Origin: a bacterium | GTDB taxonomy: Bacteria > Hinthialibacterota > Hinthialibacteria > H5-UNCL2 | DNA length: 64,000 bases | NCBI GenBank assembly: GCA_015075175.1 | Contig: JABTUV010000001.1 | Coordinates: 946,001 to 1,010,000, forward strand | Reading direction: 5' to 3' | Shown: positions 45,597 through 55,792 of the stretch, in pieces | How positions within the stretch are numbered: position 1 is the stretch's first letter | Layout of the letters: the number at the start of each line of letters is the position of its first letter | Translations under genes and position numbers: made by a program | Notes under the pieces: generated by a model | The model's database searches: none | Told to the model about the DNA's origin: nothing | The model's input: only the letters and a program-made list of their open reading frames with translations

Positions 45597-47105
45597 GTGT
45601 CACTACGGCGACGGCTCGTTTTTATTCTAATTTGTTGCGTTTTGTCCTCAACCTCACGCGTCGAGGGCTACGCGCATTTCTGGGACTTGCGTAACGGCGA
45701 CCTCTCCGTCGCCAAGTGGCGCACCCCCTTTCCCATGCCCTACCGCTTGGGCTTGATCGGAACCGACGACATCGCCGGAACCCGCGAGTGGGAGATCATC
45801 CACGAGTCTTTTCAGGTCTGGCAGTCCTGCCCTGACCTCTCGGTTTCGTTCGCCTATGCGGGGACGACCGACGCTACCGATGTGGCCTATGATGGGCAGA
45901 ATTCCGTCATATTTGTAGACAACTTGGGCGAGGGCTATCTGGCCGCCACGACCGTGACGGCGCTGGTGCGCGTGATCAACGGCAGCACCGTGCTTGAGAT
46001 CGTGGACGCGGACCTACGCATCAACGATTCCGCCAGCGTCCAGTTTCTGGACGGTCCCTCGGAGTCGTGGAATCGGGTCAGCCTGAAGGGCGTGGTGGTG
46101 CACGAGATCGGGCACATGCTGGGCTTGCACCACACCATGGCGCGCGAGGCGACCATGTGGTGGTTGACGCGGGTGGGACAAGAGACGCTGGACACGGACG
46201 ACATCGCGGGCATGGCGGCGCTCTACCCGGCTCCCGCCCAACCGGTGCAAACGGCGACCATCGAGGGGACGGTCCGCATCCGCCGACAGGACGATACGGT
46301 CGAGCCGTATTTCGGCGGCAACGTGCTGGCCGTCAACTGCCACACAGGCAAGGCGGTGGCGGCGGACATCAGCCGCACCTGGCAGGACCCCGGCCGGCAC
46401 GGGCGCTACCGCATCCAGGGTCTGCCGCCCGGCGTTTACGCCGTCTATTGCGAAAAGACGCGCAGCCAGTTCCTCTCGGGCGGGCCTCTGCTGCAGCCGG
46501 GCGGGGAAGTGAGTACTTATTACGCATCCATTCCCTTTCCCCTGTTCTCACCACGCTGCCTGGGCGACGGAACCTCCGATCCGCGCGCCGGACAAGTCGT
46601 CACTCTCTCCGCCGGCCAAACTCTCCTCAACGCCGACATCGAAATCGTCGAGGGCGCGACCGACGTGTTCGACCTGCCGCCCGGAAACGACACGCCGCAG
46701 TATGCCGTCGAAATCGGCGACGGATCGGCCGTCGCCTCCTTCATCAAGAACAGTGTCGACGTGGACTACTTCACTTTCAACATCGACCGTCCCTGCATGG
46801 TCTACCTTACCGTCGAATGCGCCCAATCCCGCTTTACCGACGACGTCTGGGAAGCCGTCGAGGAACCCGACCTGTACATGACGCTCTATGCTGACGACGG
46901 CGAGACCGTCCTTGCCCAGAGCGACGATCACTGGTTCAGCGATCCCTATCTCTACTTTCGGGTGCGGCGGCCGGGCCGTTTTTACCTCAAGCTGGCGGAC
47001 AAGAGCGGCAACAACGTGTTCGACGTGGACTACCTGTTGTGCCTGTCGACCACGGGGGGAGGCCCCAGCGGCGTGCCTCTGGAGGAGTGGCAACACTATG
47101 ATTGA
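45597..47105 (+). CDS. Exported matrixin-type zinc metalloprotease
   Basis: The protein has 502 residues. A signal peptide (LRRRLVFILICCVLSSTSRV) is followed by a matrixin-like catalytic domain. The zinc-binding motif HEIGHMLGLHH is at about 169-179, with E170 as the catalytic base. DDIAGMAALYP follows as the usual end of an M10 domain. The C-terminal half carries a carboxypeptidase-regulatory-like beta domain (RYRIQGLPPGVYAVYC) and a pre-peptidase-type domain (VDVDYFTFNIDRPCMVYLTV). The start is GTG at 45597. The stop overlaps aroE by 8 bases. Surface protein processing is a plausible role. Confidence 0.85.
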   Translation: MSLRRRLVFILICCVLSSTSRVEGYAHFWDLRNGDLSVAKWRTPFPMPYRLGLIGTDDIAGTREWEIIHESFQVWQSCPDLSVSFAYAGTTDATDVAYDGQNSVIFVDNLGEGYLAATTVTALVRVINGSTVLEIVDADLRINDSASVQFLDGPSESWNRVSLKGVVVHEIGHMLGLHHTMAREATMWWLTRVGQETLDTDDIAGMAALYPAPAQPVQTATIEGTVRIRRQDDTVEPYFGGNVLAVNCHTGKAVAADISRTWQDPGRHGRYRIQGLPPGVYAVYCEKTRSQFLSGGPLLQPGGEVSTYYASIPFPLFSPRCLGDGTSDPRAGQVVTLSAGQTLLNADIEIVEGATDVFDLPPGNDTPQYAVEIGDGSAVASFIKNSVDVDYFTFNIDRPCMVYLTVECAQSRFTDDVWEAVEEPDLYMTLYADDGETVLAQSDDHWFSDPYLYFRVRRPGRFYLKLADKSGNNVFDVDYLLCLSTTGGGPSGVPLEEWQHYD

Positions 47106-47961
47106 CCGGATCGACGCGCGTACCCGGGTATGCGCGGTCATCGGCAACCCGATCTACCATTCGCTTTCGCCCGCCATCCACAACGCCGGCTACCGGGCGC
47201 TGGACCTGCCCTTCGTCTACGTCGCGTTTCAGGTCGAGGACGTCGCTGCCGCCGTCGCCGGCATGAGGGGCCTGTCGCTGGCCGGACTCTCCGTGACCAT
47301 CCCCCACAAGACGTCCGTCATCCCCCATCTGGACGGATTGGACGCGGTCGCCGAGAAACTGGGCAGCGTCAACACGGTTTACTGGAAGGACGGAAAGTTG
47401 TGGGGGACGAGCAGCGACGGCTACGGAGCTCTGCGGGCGCTGGAGTCCGGCGCCATCGACGTGACGGGCAGGAAGATCGTGTTCCTGGGCGCGGGCGGGG
47501 TGGCGCGCGCCATCGGTTTCACGCTCGCCCTGGAGCGGCCGCTGCGCGAGATGGTGTTCCTGGAGGCGGTCCAACCCGAGCTGGCGCGGGCGCTCTGCGC
47601 CGAGCTGGGCGCCCGGACTCCTGCCCGCGCGCGTTCCCGGCCCCTGGACCCCGGCAGCCTGGAACTCGAACTGCGCGACGCCGACGTGCTCGTCCAGTGC
47701 ACCCCCGTGGGCATGACGCCCAAGGTCGGCGAGACGCTCGTCCCCAGGAATCTGCTCCATCCCGGCCTGGCGGTGTTTGACACCGTCTACACTCCGGCCT
47801 TGACCCGCCTCATGCAGGAGGCCGAGGTCGCCGGCTGTCCGCTGGCCTACGGACGCGAGATGTTCCTCTATCAGGCCGCCATCCAGTTCGAGCTTTTCAC
47901 CGGCCGCTCCGCCCCGCTGGAGGCCATGCGGGAGGCCCTGGACGCCGCGCTGGCCGGTTGA
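47098..47961 (+). CDS. aroE: Shikimate dehydrogenase
   Basis: AroE reduces 3-dehydroshikimate to shikimate with NADPH. The 287-residue protein shows the shikimate site VIGNPIYHSLSPAIHN, the catalytic lysine in VTIPHKTSV, the NADP-binding GAGGVARAI, and QCTPVGMTPKVGE and YTPALTRLMQEA typical of the family. It overlaps the protease gene by 8 bases and is followed directly by shikimate kinase. The two form an aromatic amino acid pathway pair. Confidence 0.95.
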   Translation: MIDRIDARTRVCAVIGNPIYHSLSPAIHNAGYRALDLPFVYVAFQVEDVAAAVAGMRGLSLAGLSVTIPHKTSVIPHLDGLDAVAEKLGSVNTVYWKDGKLWGTSSDGYGALRALESGAIDVTGRKIVFLGAGGVARAIGFTLALERPLREMVFLEAVQPELARALCAELGARTPARARSRPLDPGSLELELRDADVLVQCTPVGMTPKVGETLVPRNLLHPGLAVFDTVYTPALTRLMQEAEVAGCPLAYGREMFLYQAAIQFELFTGRSAPLEAMREALDAALAG

Positions 47962-47969
47962 CTTCGGAA

Positions 47970-48491
47970 ATGAACGGCCCTCAACCCAATCTGGTCCTGA
48001 TCGGCTATCGTGGAACCGGCAAGAGCTCGGTCGCGCGCGTGCTGGCCGAGCGCATGAGGCGTCCGGTCAGGAGCAGCGATGAGGAACTGATCGCTCGCGC
48101 CGGCATGAGCATTCCTGATTTCGTGGCTGCAAACGGCTGGGACCGTTTTCGCGATCTGGAAGAGGAGATCATCGCGGAATTGTGCGCGCAACCGGGGATC
48201 ATCCTGGACTGCGGCGGAGGGGTGGTCCTGCGAGCGGCCAACCGGCAGGCGTTGCGCCGCACGGGACGTGTCGTTTGGTTGAAAGCCTCTCCCGGGGTCA
48301 TCCGCGCCCGCATCGCCGACAAGGCTGATCGACCCTCGCTGACCGGCAAGCCTTTCCTGGAAGAGATTACCGAGGTCCTGGCCGCACGCGAGCCGCTGTA
48401 TCGTGAGACGGCCCACTGGACGCTGGACGGGGACCCGCTCACCGTCGAAGCGATGGCCCAGGCGATTCTCGCCTGGTGGGAGAACCCGTAA
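47970..48491 (+). CDS. aroK: Shikimate kinase
   Basis: AroK phosphorylates shikimate at the 3-hydroxyl with ATP. The Walker A motif is LIGYRGTGKSSVARVLA. SSDEELIARAGMSIPDFVA holds the substrate-binding aspartate, DCGGGVVLRAANRQAL is the GGG loop, and RPSLTGKPFLEEI is the lid arginine region. The protein has 173 residues, normal for the family. ATG at 47970 (MNGPQPN) is preferred over the TTG that overlaps the aroE stop, though no strong ribosome site separates them. Confidence 0.93.
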   Translation: MNGPQPNLVLIGYRGTGKSSVARVLAERMRRPVRSSDEELIARAGMSIPDFVAANGWDRFRDLEEEIIAELCAQPGIILDCGGGVVLRAANRQALRRTGRVVWLKASPGVIRARIADKADRPSLTGKPFLEEITEVLAAREPLYRETAHWTLDGDPLTVEAMAQAILAWWENP

Positions 48492-48684
48492 TCGCGCCGC
48501 GCGCGAGGGACAGTCACCCCTCTCCGGCGGAAGACTCGCGAGAGAGCGGAATGACTTTCTTCGGAAATGGCGGCCTGTTGCTGCTGTCCCTGCTGGGGTG
48601 CGCGAGGGGGAGGGACAGGCGCCGATTTGCGAAGATAGACGGTCGCAAGCGGCGAGGGAGGTCGGCGGAAATCGGCGAAGATTC

Positions 48685-50777
48685 TTACGGCGCCTCCATG
48701 ACGACCCGGAAACCGACGTAGTAATAATGCCCCGTGGCCATGAAGCCCTGGCGGGCCGCGGATCGACAGTAAGCGGCGTCGTCGAACCATGCTCCGCCGC
48801 GCATCACCGCCAGCGTCCCGCCCGCCTGCAACCATGCGCTGCCGTCGTCGGGCGCTCCCACGTAATCGTCGTGCCAGGCATCCTCGCACCACTCGACCAC
48901 GTTGCCCAGCATGTCGTGCAGGCCCCAGGCGTTGGGCAGCTTGCGTCCTACCTCCTTGGCTCCAGCGGGGAAGTTGTTGCTGCGATACCAGGCGTAGTTC
49001 ACCAGTTGCCCCCCATCATCGCCGAAATAAAAGCGCGTGGTGCTGCCGGCGCGGCAGGCGTATTCCCACTCGGCTTCCGTCGGCAGTCGAAACACGCCCA
49101 GGCCCCGGCCGTTCAACGCGGCGACGAAGTCCTTGCAGTCCTGCCACGAGACGGAATAGGCGGGATGGTTCGGCCCCTGCCCGAAGCTGCCGGTGGGCGG
49201 ACTCTCCGGCCAGGCGTGCATCACCGCCAGCCACTGCGACTGCGTGACCTCGAACTTGCCCAGGTAGAACGCGCGCGCGATGGAGACGGGGTGGACGGGC
49301 TGTTCACTCGCGTGTTCGGACGAACCCATAATGAAGCTGCCGGCGGGGACGAGCCGGAAGGCCATGACGGCGCCGCCGCCCAGGGCGATGACGGTTTCCG
49401 TGGGTCGCGGCGTGGGCGTCGGCGTGGCCGTAAACACGACGACCCTGCGCCAGATGGCCCCCAGGGCCATGAGATCGCGCTCGTCCAGCACGCCGTCGGG
49501 GAAAAGGTCAAAGTCCTGGATGCCGGAAGTCTCGCGCCACTGGATGGCCATGCGGAGCAGCCAGCGCGCGTCGTAAAAAGTCGGAGGCGTCGCGGTCGGC
49601 GTGGGTGAGGGCGTGCGCGTGGCCGTGGCCGTCGGGGTGCGCGTGCCTTCCGTGGGCGTCGCGGTCGCGGTGTGCGTGCGCGTGGGGGTGCTCGTGGGAG
49701 TGCCGGTCCACGTGGCCGTATGAGTCAACGTCGACGTGAAGGTAGCGGTCCAGGTCCAAGTCGGCGAGGGGCTGGCCGTCCAGGTGGGCGTACCCGTCCA
49801 CGTGGCGGTGGGAGTGGGCGTGGCCGTGTAGCTCCAGGTCGGCGTCCACGTCGGGGACCGAGTCGGCGTGGGCGTGGCGGTGGGAGTATTCGTGAACGTA
49901 TTCGTGCCCGTTGGCGTGAACGTGAACGTGTTGGAGGCCGTGGCGGTCGCGGTCCAAGTGGGGGTAGGCGTAGGAGTCCCGGTCCAGGTAGAGGTGGCCG
50001 TGCCCGTCGGGGTCGCCGTGCTCGTATGGGTAAGGGTCGGCGTGGCCGTGGGGGTGGAGGTCGGCGTCCCCGTGTACGTGGCCGTGGGCGTCGGAGAAAG
50101 AGTCGGCGTATCCGTCGCGGTCGGCGTGCCGGTGTGAGTCGGCGTGGCCGTGGGCGAGCGCGTGCCTGTAGGCGTCGCCGTAAACGTGGGAGTGAACGTT
50201 TCCGTCGGCGTCGGCGTGTTGGTAAACGTAGCGGTTCCCGTGGGCGTGGGGTTTCGGTTGCGGTAGGTGTGGGCGTGGGCGTGGAGGTCGCTGTAAACGT
50301 CGGCGTGGGCGTGGGTGCACTGACGACGAGCACGATCCCCGCGACCAGGACCGCATCCTCCAACCCGTCGGTGGGATTCTCCGGCGTCAGTGGGATGCTT
50401 CCCGGCGGTGTTCCGGGCAGAATCTGAAACGTCAGGCGGATCAGGTCGCCATTGCCCTCGATGGGACTGCCTGCGCCGGCGAAAGCGCCCACCCGCAGCC
50501 GTCCTGCCTCCACCACGGACGCGCCGGCCATGTCCCAGGACTCCGAGAGCGTGCCGGCCGCGCTGGAATCGACGAAAGCCAGCCGCGTCGCATCAAAGGC
50601 GAGGTCGAAGCCGTAAGCGGAGATGCCCAGGGCGTCCTCGACCGAGGCGGCGACTTCGACGACCATTCCCGCTTGCCCGCTCCCGTCGGAGATGGTCAAC
50701 TGCAACGCCGCCGCCGACGGCGCGACCAGCGCCAGCATCGCCCAGAGCGGCCATGCCGACCGGCGCGGGCCGCTCAC
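48685..50777 (-). CDS. Exported protein: cohesin, Thr-Pro linker, dockerin-like segment, formylglycine-enzyme-like domain (one frameshift)
   Basis: The start is GTG at 50777 (signal peptide [16 protein letters not shown]), overlapping the asnB stop as GTGA. A cohesin-type domain ([20 protein letters not shown] to TPTFTATS) is followed by about 225 residues of TPTPTxT repeats (50290-49610). The frame changes in a CCCC run near 50258 and stays in the new frame to the end. A dockerin-like stretch ([20 protein letters not shown]) precedes an FGE-sulfatase domain: [70 protein letters not shown]. Such domains are sulfatase activators or lectin-like modules. The catalytic cysteine pair of true activators is not evident. 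Confidence 0.8.
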
Positions 50778-52768
50778 GATGGCCGCGTCGCGCGTTGGCC
50801 GGCGGCGCGCCGATCCACCAACAGGTCCGGCTGCACCGGCGCCGCCGTCCGCGCGGGTGAATCGACAAAGAACCGCCGGAAGAACAGTTGCGCCGTCACG
50901 ATACCTACCAGCGCCATGTTGTCTACCTCGCTGCCGGCGGGAGCGACCCGCAGCTTTCGCACCAGCCGGCCCACCTTGTCCGCGTCGAACAGCCCGCTCT
51001 CCGCCAGCGCCCGCGGCGACAGCATCTCGCCTACGTAATCCAATTTCGGCAGGAGCAGGCAGTTCTTGATCGGCGCCCGGTACGGCTGCTTGGGCCGATC
51101 CAACACCGCGTCGGGGAGGATGCCCCGGAACGTCGCCTTCAAAAGGTGCTTTTCGCGCAGGTCGTGCATCTTTAACTCCGCCGGCACGCGCCCCATGAAC
51201 TCAATCAGGCGATAATCCAGAAACGGAAGTCGAACCTCGACCGAGTGGCCCATGGCCATGCGGTCCCCTTGGCTGGAGAGGAGATAATTGGAGAGAAAGA
51301 TGCGCATCTCCAGGTACTGCGCCCTGGCCAGGGGATGCCAGCGGTCGAAGTCGGCGGGAAGAAGCGCAGCCAGCTCGTCCGCGTCGCTGGAAAGCCGGCG
51401 CCGCACTTCCGGCGAAAAGAAGGCGTGCAGGCGCGCGGTATTGCCCCAGCGCACGAGATGCGAGAAGAAGGGATCGTCCGCCCGCTCCAAACCCCGTGAA
51501 AAGAAGGAGGCCAGGAGGTGTTTCAGCTTGGGATCGCGCTTGAAAATGTAGGGATACAGGGTCTCGACGTGCTGGGCGCGATGGGCGCCGTCGGGCGCCT
51601 CGGCCCAGGCGCGCCGGATCAGCGCCTCGCGGAAGATGTTGTAGCCCGCAAAAACCTCGTCTCCGCCTTCCCCAGCCAGGACGACCTTGAAGCCGTGCTC
51701 GCGCACTACCTGCGAGAGCAGAAAAAGCGGAACCGGCGCGGTCCGCAAAAGCGGCGTTTCGCCGTGCCAGACGGCCTCGGGCAGGCTTTCGCCGATGCGC
51801 CCGTTGGTCGCCTCCACTTCCGTGTGCTGCACGGAAAGAAAGTCCACCACGAGCCGCTGAAACCGCCCCTCGTCGAAATCGGGATCCTCGAAGCGGATGC
51901 CGAAGGTGCGCACGTCGTGGTTGTAGTTGCGGCAGAGGAGCGTGGCCACGGCGGAGGAATCCAGCCCGCCGGAGACGTAGCATCCCACCGGCACGTCGGC
52001 GCGCAGGCGGATGCGGATGGCGTCGTCGATGAGCGCGCGCACCGCCTCGGCGGTCTCCGCCAGGTCCGCGCCGCGGCACTCCTCCGGCGGAGAAAAAAGC
52101 GGCCGCCAGTAGCACTGAGTCTCGATGCGTCCATCGACCACGCGCAACCAATGTCCCGCCGGCAGCTCGGACACGCCGGAAAAAAGCGTGCGTCCGGGCA
52201 GCGTAGACCAGTAGGTGAAGACCTGTCCCAGCGCGCCGGCGTCCAGGCGCGCCTCCACCTCGCCCGAGGCCAGGATGGCCTTGACTTCCGAACCGAAATA
52301 CAGCCGCGAGCCGGAAACCGTGTAGTACAGCGGGCGGATGCCCATGCGGTCGCGCGCCAGAAACAGGCTCCGCCGCCGCGCGTCCCAGATGGCCAGCGCC
52401 CACTGCCCGTTCATTGGCCGAAGGCAGTCCGGGCCTTGCTCTTCGTAGAGATGCAGGATGACTTCCGTATCGCTGCTCGTGTAGAAAGAGTGGTTGCGGG
52501 ACAGCAATTCCTCGCGCAGCTCGGGATGGTTGAAGACCTCGCCGTTGTAGACGATCCAGAGCGTCTCGTCTTCGTTGTGGATGGGTTGCGTGCCCGAGGC
52601 CAGGTCCACGATGGAGAGGCGGGCGTTGGCCAGCCCTACCCGGTCGTCCAGGAAGACGCCGGCTTCATCCGGCCCGCGATGCCGCAGGGCGCCGATCATG
52701 CGGAGCAGCGCCGCCGGGTCCAGGGGGATCGGCTGGGAGAGATTCAGGATGCCGGCGATTCCACACAT
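50774..52768 (-). CDS. asnB: Asparagine synthetase (glutamine-hydrolysing)
   Basis: The 664-residue AsnB has the glutaminase nucleophile Cys2 (MCGIAGILNL), RHRGPDEAG, the VYNGEVFNH loop, and the synthetase PP-loop YVSGGLDSSAVATLL, followed by GEGGDEVFAGYN. Length and motifs fit the AsnB family used both for asparagine and, in exopolysaccharide and natural product loci, for amide formation on other acids. Its neighbours are an acyl carrier protein upstream and the cohesin/FGE gene, which overlaps its stop by 4 bases. That context favours a specialised role, which is inference. Confidence 0.92.
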   Translation of the reverse strand: MCGIAGILNLSQPIPLDPAALLRMIGALRHRGPDEAGVFLDDRVGLANARLSIVDLASGTQPIHNEDETLWIVYNGEVFNHPELREELLSRNHSFYTSSDTEVILHLYEEQGPDCLRPMNGQWALAIWDARRRSLFLARDRMGIRPLYYTVSGSRLYFGSEVKAILASGEVEARLDAGALGQVFTYWSTLPGRTLFSGVSELPAGHWLRVVDGRIETQCYWRPLFSPPEECRGADLAETAEAVRALIDDAIRIRLRADVPVGCYVSGGLDSSAVATLLCRNYNHDVRTFGIRFEDPDFDEGRFQRLVVDFLSVQHTEVEATNGRIGESLPEAVWHGETPLLRTAPVPLFLLSQVVREHGFKVVLAGEGGDEVFAGYNIFREALIRRAWAEAPDGAHRAQHVETLYPYIFKRDPKLKHLLASFFSRGLERADDPFFSHLVRWGNTARLHAFFSPEVRRRLSSDADELAALLPADFDRWHPLARAQYLEMRIFLSNYLLSSQGDRMAMGHSVEVRLPFLDYRLIEFMGRVPAELKMHDLREKHLLKATFRGILPDAVLDRPKQPYRAPIKNCLLLPKLDYVGEMLSPRALAESGLFDADKVGRLVRKLRVAPAGSEVDNMALVGIVTAQLFFRRFFVDSPARTAAPVQPDLLVDRRAAGQRATRPS

Positions 52769-52822
52769 ACTGCCTGCCTAGGTGGCACTCCCAATCGTTA
52801 TCTCAATCGCGCTCGTGCACCC

Positions 52823-52914
52823 CTGTCATTTCGACCGAAGGGAGAAATCCTGCGATATTCGCAGGGCCGCGCCGGAAGTGGAGGGAAAGATTTCTCCCTG
52901 CGGTCGAAATGACA
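52823..52914. repeat. TGTCATTTCGA palindromic repeat upstream of asnB
   Basis: TGTCATTTCGACCGAAGGGA and its near-perfect inverse (TTTCTCCCTGCGGTCGAAAT) frame about 40 bases, forming a long hairpin. It is the same family as at 45.3, 55.6 and 61.8 kb. The rest of the 52769-53074 gap holds no recognised gene. Confidence 0.8.
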
Positions 52915-53074
52915 GCGGCCCCATCGTGCTCTTAATCTTGCCCCTGCCCGCGCACAGAATCCCCCTAACTCCCCTTCTTGAAGGGGGAACGGCCTCACTC
53001 TGGTATATGAACGCTGAAAACCCCGTGCGGCAAGAAAAAAGGGTGGGAGAAAGGGAGTGCGGCGACAGCCGGGT

Positions 53075-53368
53075 TCACGCACGGCGGCGAGGCGACAGCT
53101 TGCGCTCCAGGTAGACTCCGATGCGGTTGACGCTGTCCAGGTTCTCGGGCACGAGTTCGTCGTCCTCGACCGAGATGCCGTAGCTGTCCTCCAGGAACTT
53201 GACCAGCTCGAGAATACCGGTGGAATCCACGACCGACGTGCCCAGAAACGAGGCGTCGTCGTCCAAGGCGGCGCCGTCGCCGAAAAGGAAGTTCTCGACC
53301 ACGAAGGCGCGCACCTCTTCGGTGTAGTTCCGCGCGCGTCCGACCACGTGAATCTTACTGACGCTCAT
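53075..53368 (-). CDS. Acyl carrier protein-like protein
   Basis: The 97-residue protein (MSVSKIHVVGRARNYTEEVR) is an acyl carrier protein. The phosphopantetheine attachment serine lies in SVVDSTGILELVKFLED, and the acidic helix III segment is ISVEDDELVPENLDSVNRIG. It probably carries an acyl or aminoacyl group for a specialised pathway shared with the adjacent asnB. The start at 53368 gives a normal length; the frame opens 19 codons earlier. Confidence 0.85.
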   Translation of the reverse strand: MSVSKIHVVGRARNYTEEVRAFVVENFLFGDGAALDDDASFLGTSVVDSTGILELVKFLEDSYGISVEDDELVPENLDSVNRIGVYLERKLSPRRRA

Positions 53369-53490
53369 GCTGGTGTTCGCCGTTCTCCGCCGGATTGACT
53401 TGTTCACGCGAGGAAAAGGCATCATCTTCCGGGCATCCGACGGCCGTAAAAACCTATGTTGTCACACGCCCGTACCGGCGTCAAGCAACA

Positions 53491-55549
53491 TTAACGGCCG
53501 GTCGGAATAATCCATTCGACCCCGTTAAGTGTCGCGCCGTCAATAAATGTAAAAGCACCCATCTCCCAGCCCGCGCCGGCGGTTCCCTGTCCGACCGTGG
53601 GATAGGGGAAGGGCGCCTGGTTGGTACTGAAAGCCGTATCGAAGGGCGAAGGCAGCGCCGTGCCGTTGTCGATGCAGGGCGAGCTGGGCGCCAGCCGGAA
53701 ATCCCGCGCCGCCGCGTTCACGAATCCCGGCGCCACGTTGATCCCGGACAAGTCGAACCCCAGCGCCTGCCATTGCAGCCACGTCCGCCCACCCTGCGTG
53801 CTGGAATAACACGGCGCTCCGCTGTCTTTATACACGCAATTCCGGTCGACTGCCAGTCCCGACGAGCCTGGAAAGAGATAATAGGCGTAGCCGCCGGGAT
53901 GCGCGTACAGGATGTTGTTTTTGATGGACACCCGGTGGCTGTTCATGCCGAAGAGTATCTCGCAGTCGTAACCCGGACCATAATCGTCCCCGTTGTAGTT
54001 CATGTACAGCGTGTTGTTGTAGATCTGGTTGTCGTGGGCCGTCTCGCCGCCGGTTGAAAGGGCGGAGACGGTGATGCCGGAGTCGTTTGCGTAGAGGATG
54101 TTGCCGTAGACGTTGCAGCGGTCGGCGTTGTAGATGTAGACCCCCTTGCCCCAGTTGTCGTGGATGAGATTGCGAAACACCTCGACGCGGTTGGCGTTGA
54201 AGTCGAGGGCGATCCCGCCGGAGTCTTCGTTCCTGGGGCTGGCGGGGGCCTGGCAGTGGTGCACGTGGTTCTCGTAGCAGTACCACTTGATAAAAGGCCG
54301 GGCGGGATCCACGCCGCTTTCCGCCTGATCGTTGAAGTGGATGCCGCAGGCCGCGTTGCCGGCTCCGCCGGTCTGTCCCGCCAGCCGATCGCAGTAGCTG
54401 ATCTCGTTGCGATACACGTAGCCGACGCCCCCCACGCCGTCCGCCCCGCGCGTCTTGTAGGCGGCTACCCCGGCCTGCCCGCAGTACGAAACCGTGTTGC
54501 CGTAGATGTGAATCTGGTCTCCCGCGCGCGTCTCCGCGTCGGTGTAGATGCCGCTGCCGCCGGTGTGGTACACGACGTTATTAAAGATTTCCGCCTTGCC
54601 CGCCGTGATCGCCAGCCGGATTCCCGAAGTGTTGAAGCCGTAAGCGTTCTCGTTCTCGATCGCGTTGTGATAAACGAAGTTGCCGTACACGCGATGGTCG
54701 CGGCCCTTGATCTGAATCCCGTTGAAGGCGGCCCAGCCCTGGTCGGCGGTCTCGTTGCCCGAGCCGGTGTTCCCGCCGATCGCAATCCTTGACTTCGCAG
54801 GCCACCGAGTTGGAGGAGAGGAGGACCGCGGCGTTGTCGGCGCTGGGATCGGGCGGCCCCTGCAGGAGGATGCAGTCCTCCAGCGTGCAGTTGGCGATGG
54901 TGTTGCTCATGAAGACCACGTTGCCGCGCGTCTTCTCCAGTTGCAGGCCGCGCACGATCACGTTGCTCTTGGAATTGAAGTTCACGGCGTGGTCGCGGGC
55001 GGTCGCCTCGATGCCGGGCGCGGTGTAGACCGTGGCCGGACTGCCCGCGCTGTAGACGTAGAGAATGCCGCCGGACCAGTACCACTTGCGCGCTGCGTTG
55101 ACGCTGGAGAGGGTCGTCTGCTTGGCGCCGCGAACCTCGTTGAAGAAGACTTGCGTCGGCGAACTGGCCAGGCTCAGCTTCCAGATATTGCCGCTGTGTT
55201 GGGTGAATCCGGACAGGAGATTGGCGCCGCGGAGGTTGGGCCGCGGGCCGGAACCGTAGGCCTCGATCACGATGGGAACGGCCGTCGAGCCGCTGGAAGG
55301 CACGGTCAACGTCTGCCGCCACAGGCTGCCGCGTTTCAAGAGAATCTTGTCGCCGGGCTGGTAGCTGCGGCTGCCGATCTTGGTCAGGTTCTTCCACGGC
55401 GCGGAAATCGACGTGCCGGCGTTGTTGTCATTGCCGGCGACCGAGTCGACGTAGTACGTCGCCGCGTCCGCGCCGCCGATCCACACGGCAAGCATCGCCA
55501 GTACGGCCATCCATCGCTGGATGGTCCGCATTGTCGGTCCGGCTTTCAC
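53491..55549 (-). CDS. Exported right-handed parallel beta-helix protein (one frameshift)
   Basis: A signal peptide (MRTIQRWMAVLAMLAVWIGG) is followed by ATYYVDSVAGNDNNAGTSIS and PGDKILLKRG, the usual opening of pectate-lyase-like and chondroitinase-B-like beta-helix proteins. The frame breaks near 54785 (after SNSVACEVKDC) and resumes as GIQIKGRDHRVYGNFVYHNA, with ladder repeats such as IYGNTVSYC, VYRNEISYC, VFRNLIHDN and IKNNILYAH. It ends NGVEWIIPTGR. Joined, it has about 685 residues. The start is taken at GTG 55549, which has GGAGG 10 bases upstream. Polysaccharide cleavage is plausible but no catalytic site was identified. Confidence 0.8.
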
Positions 55550-55589
55550 GCTTCCATCCTCCGCACCCCACGCTCACTGCGAGCGCAGC

Positions 55590-55665
55590 CCACTGTCATT
55601 TCGAGCGAAGCCCACTGTCATTTCGAGCGAAGCCCGCTGTCATTTCGAGCGAAGCGAGAAATCTT
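55590..55665. repeat. TGTCATTTCGAGCGAAG tandem repeats
   Basis: Three tandem copies of CACTGTCATTTCGAGCGAAG (one with CGC in place of CAC) end in GCGAGAAATCTTGACG, just upstream of the beta-helix gene. They belong to the dispersed repeat family described for 45.3 kb. The remaining bases to 55792 hold no recognised gene. Confidence 0.75.
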
Positions 55666-55792
55666 GACGCACGCAACTGCGCATAATCTGATTATACCAC
55701 GCCGCCTGCGCCTTTGCCCCGCTGGAGTTCCGAACTTTGCGGAGTACAGACTTTAGTCTGAAACGCGGCAGGCTGAAGCCTGTACTCCGGCC

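Noticed and set aside
49672..50427. Arg/Gly-rich open frame on the plus strand
   Set aside because: It is antisense to the Thr-Pro repeat tract of the cohesin/FGE gene.
51518..52912. 464-residue open frame on the plus strand
   Set aside because: It is antisense to asnB.
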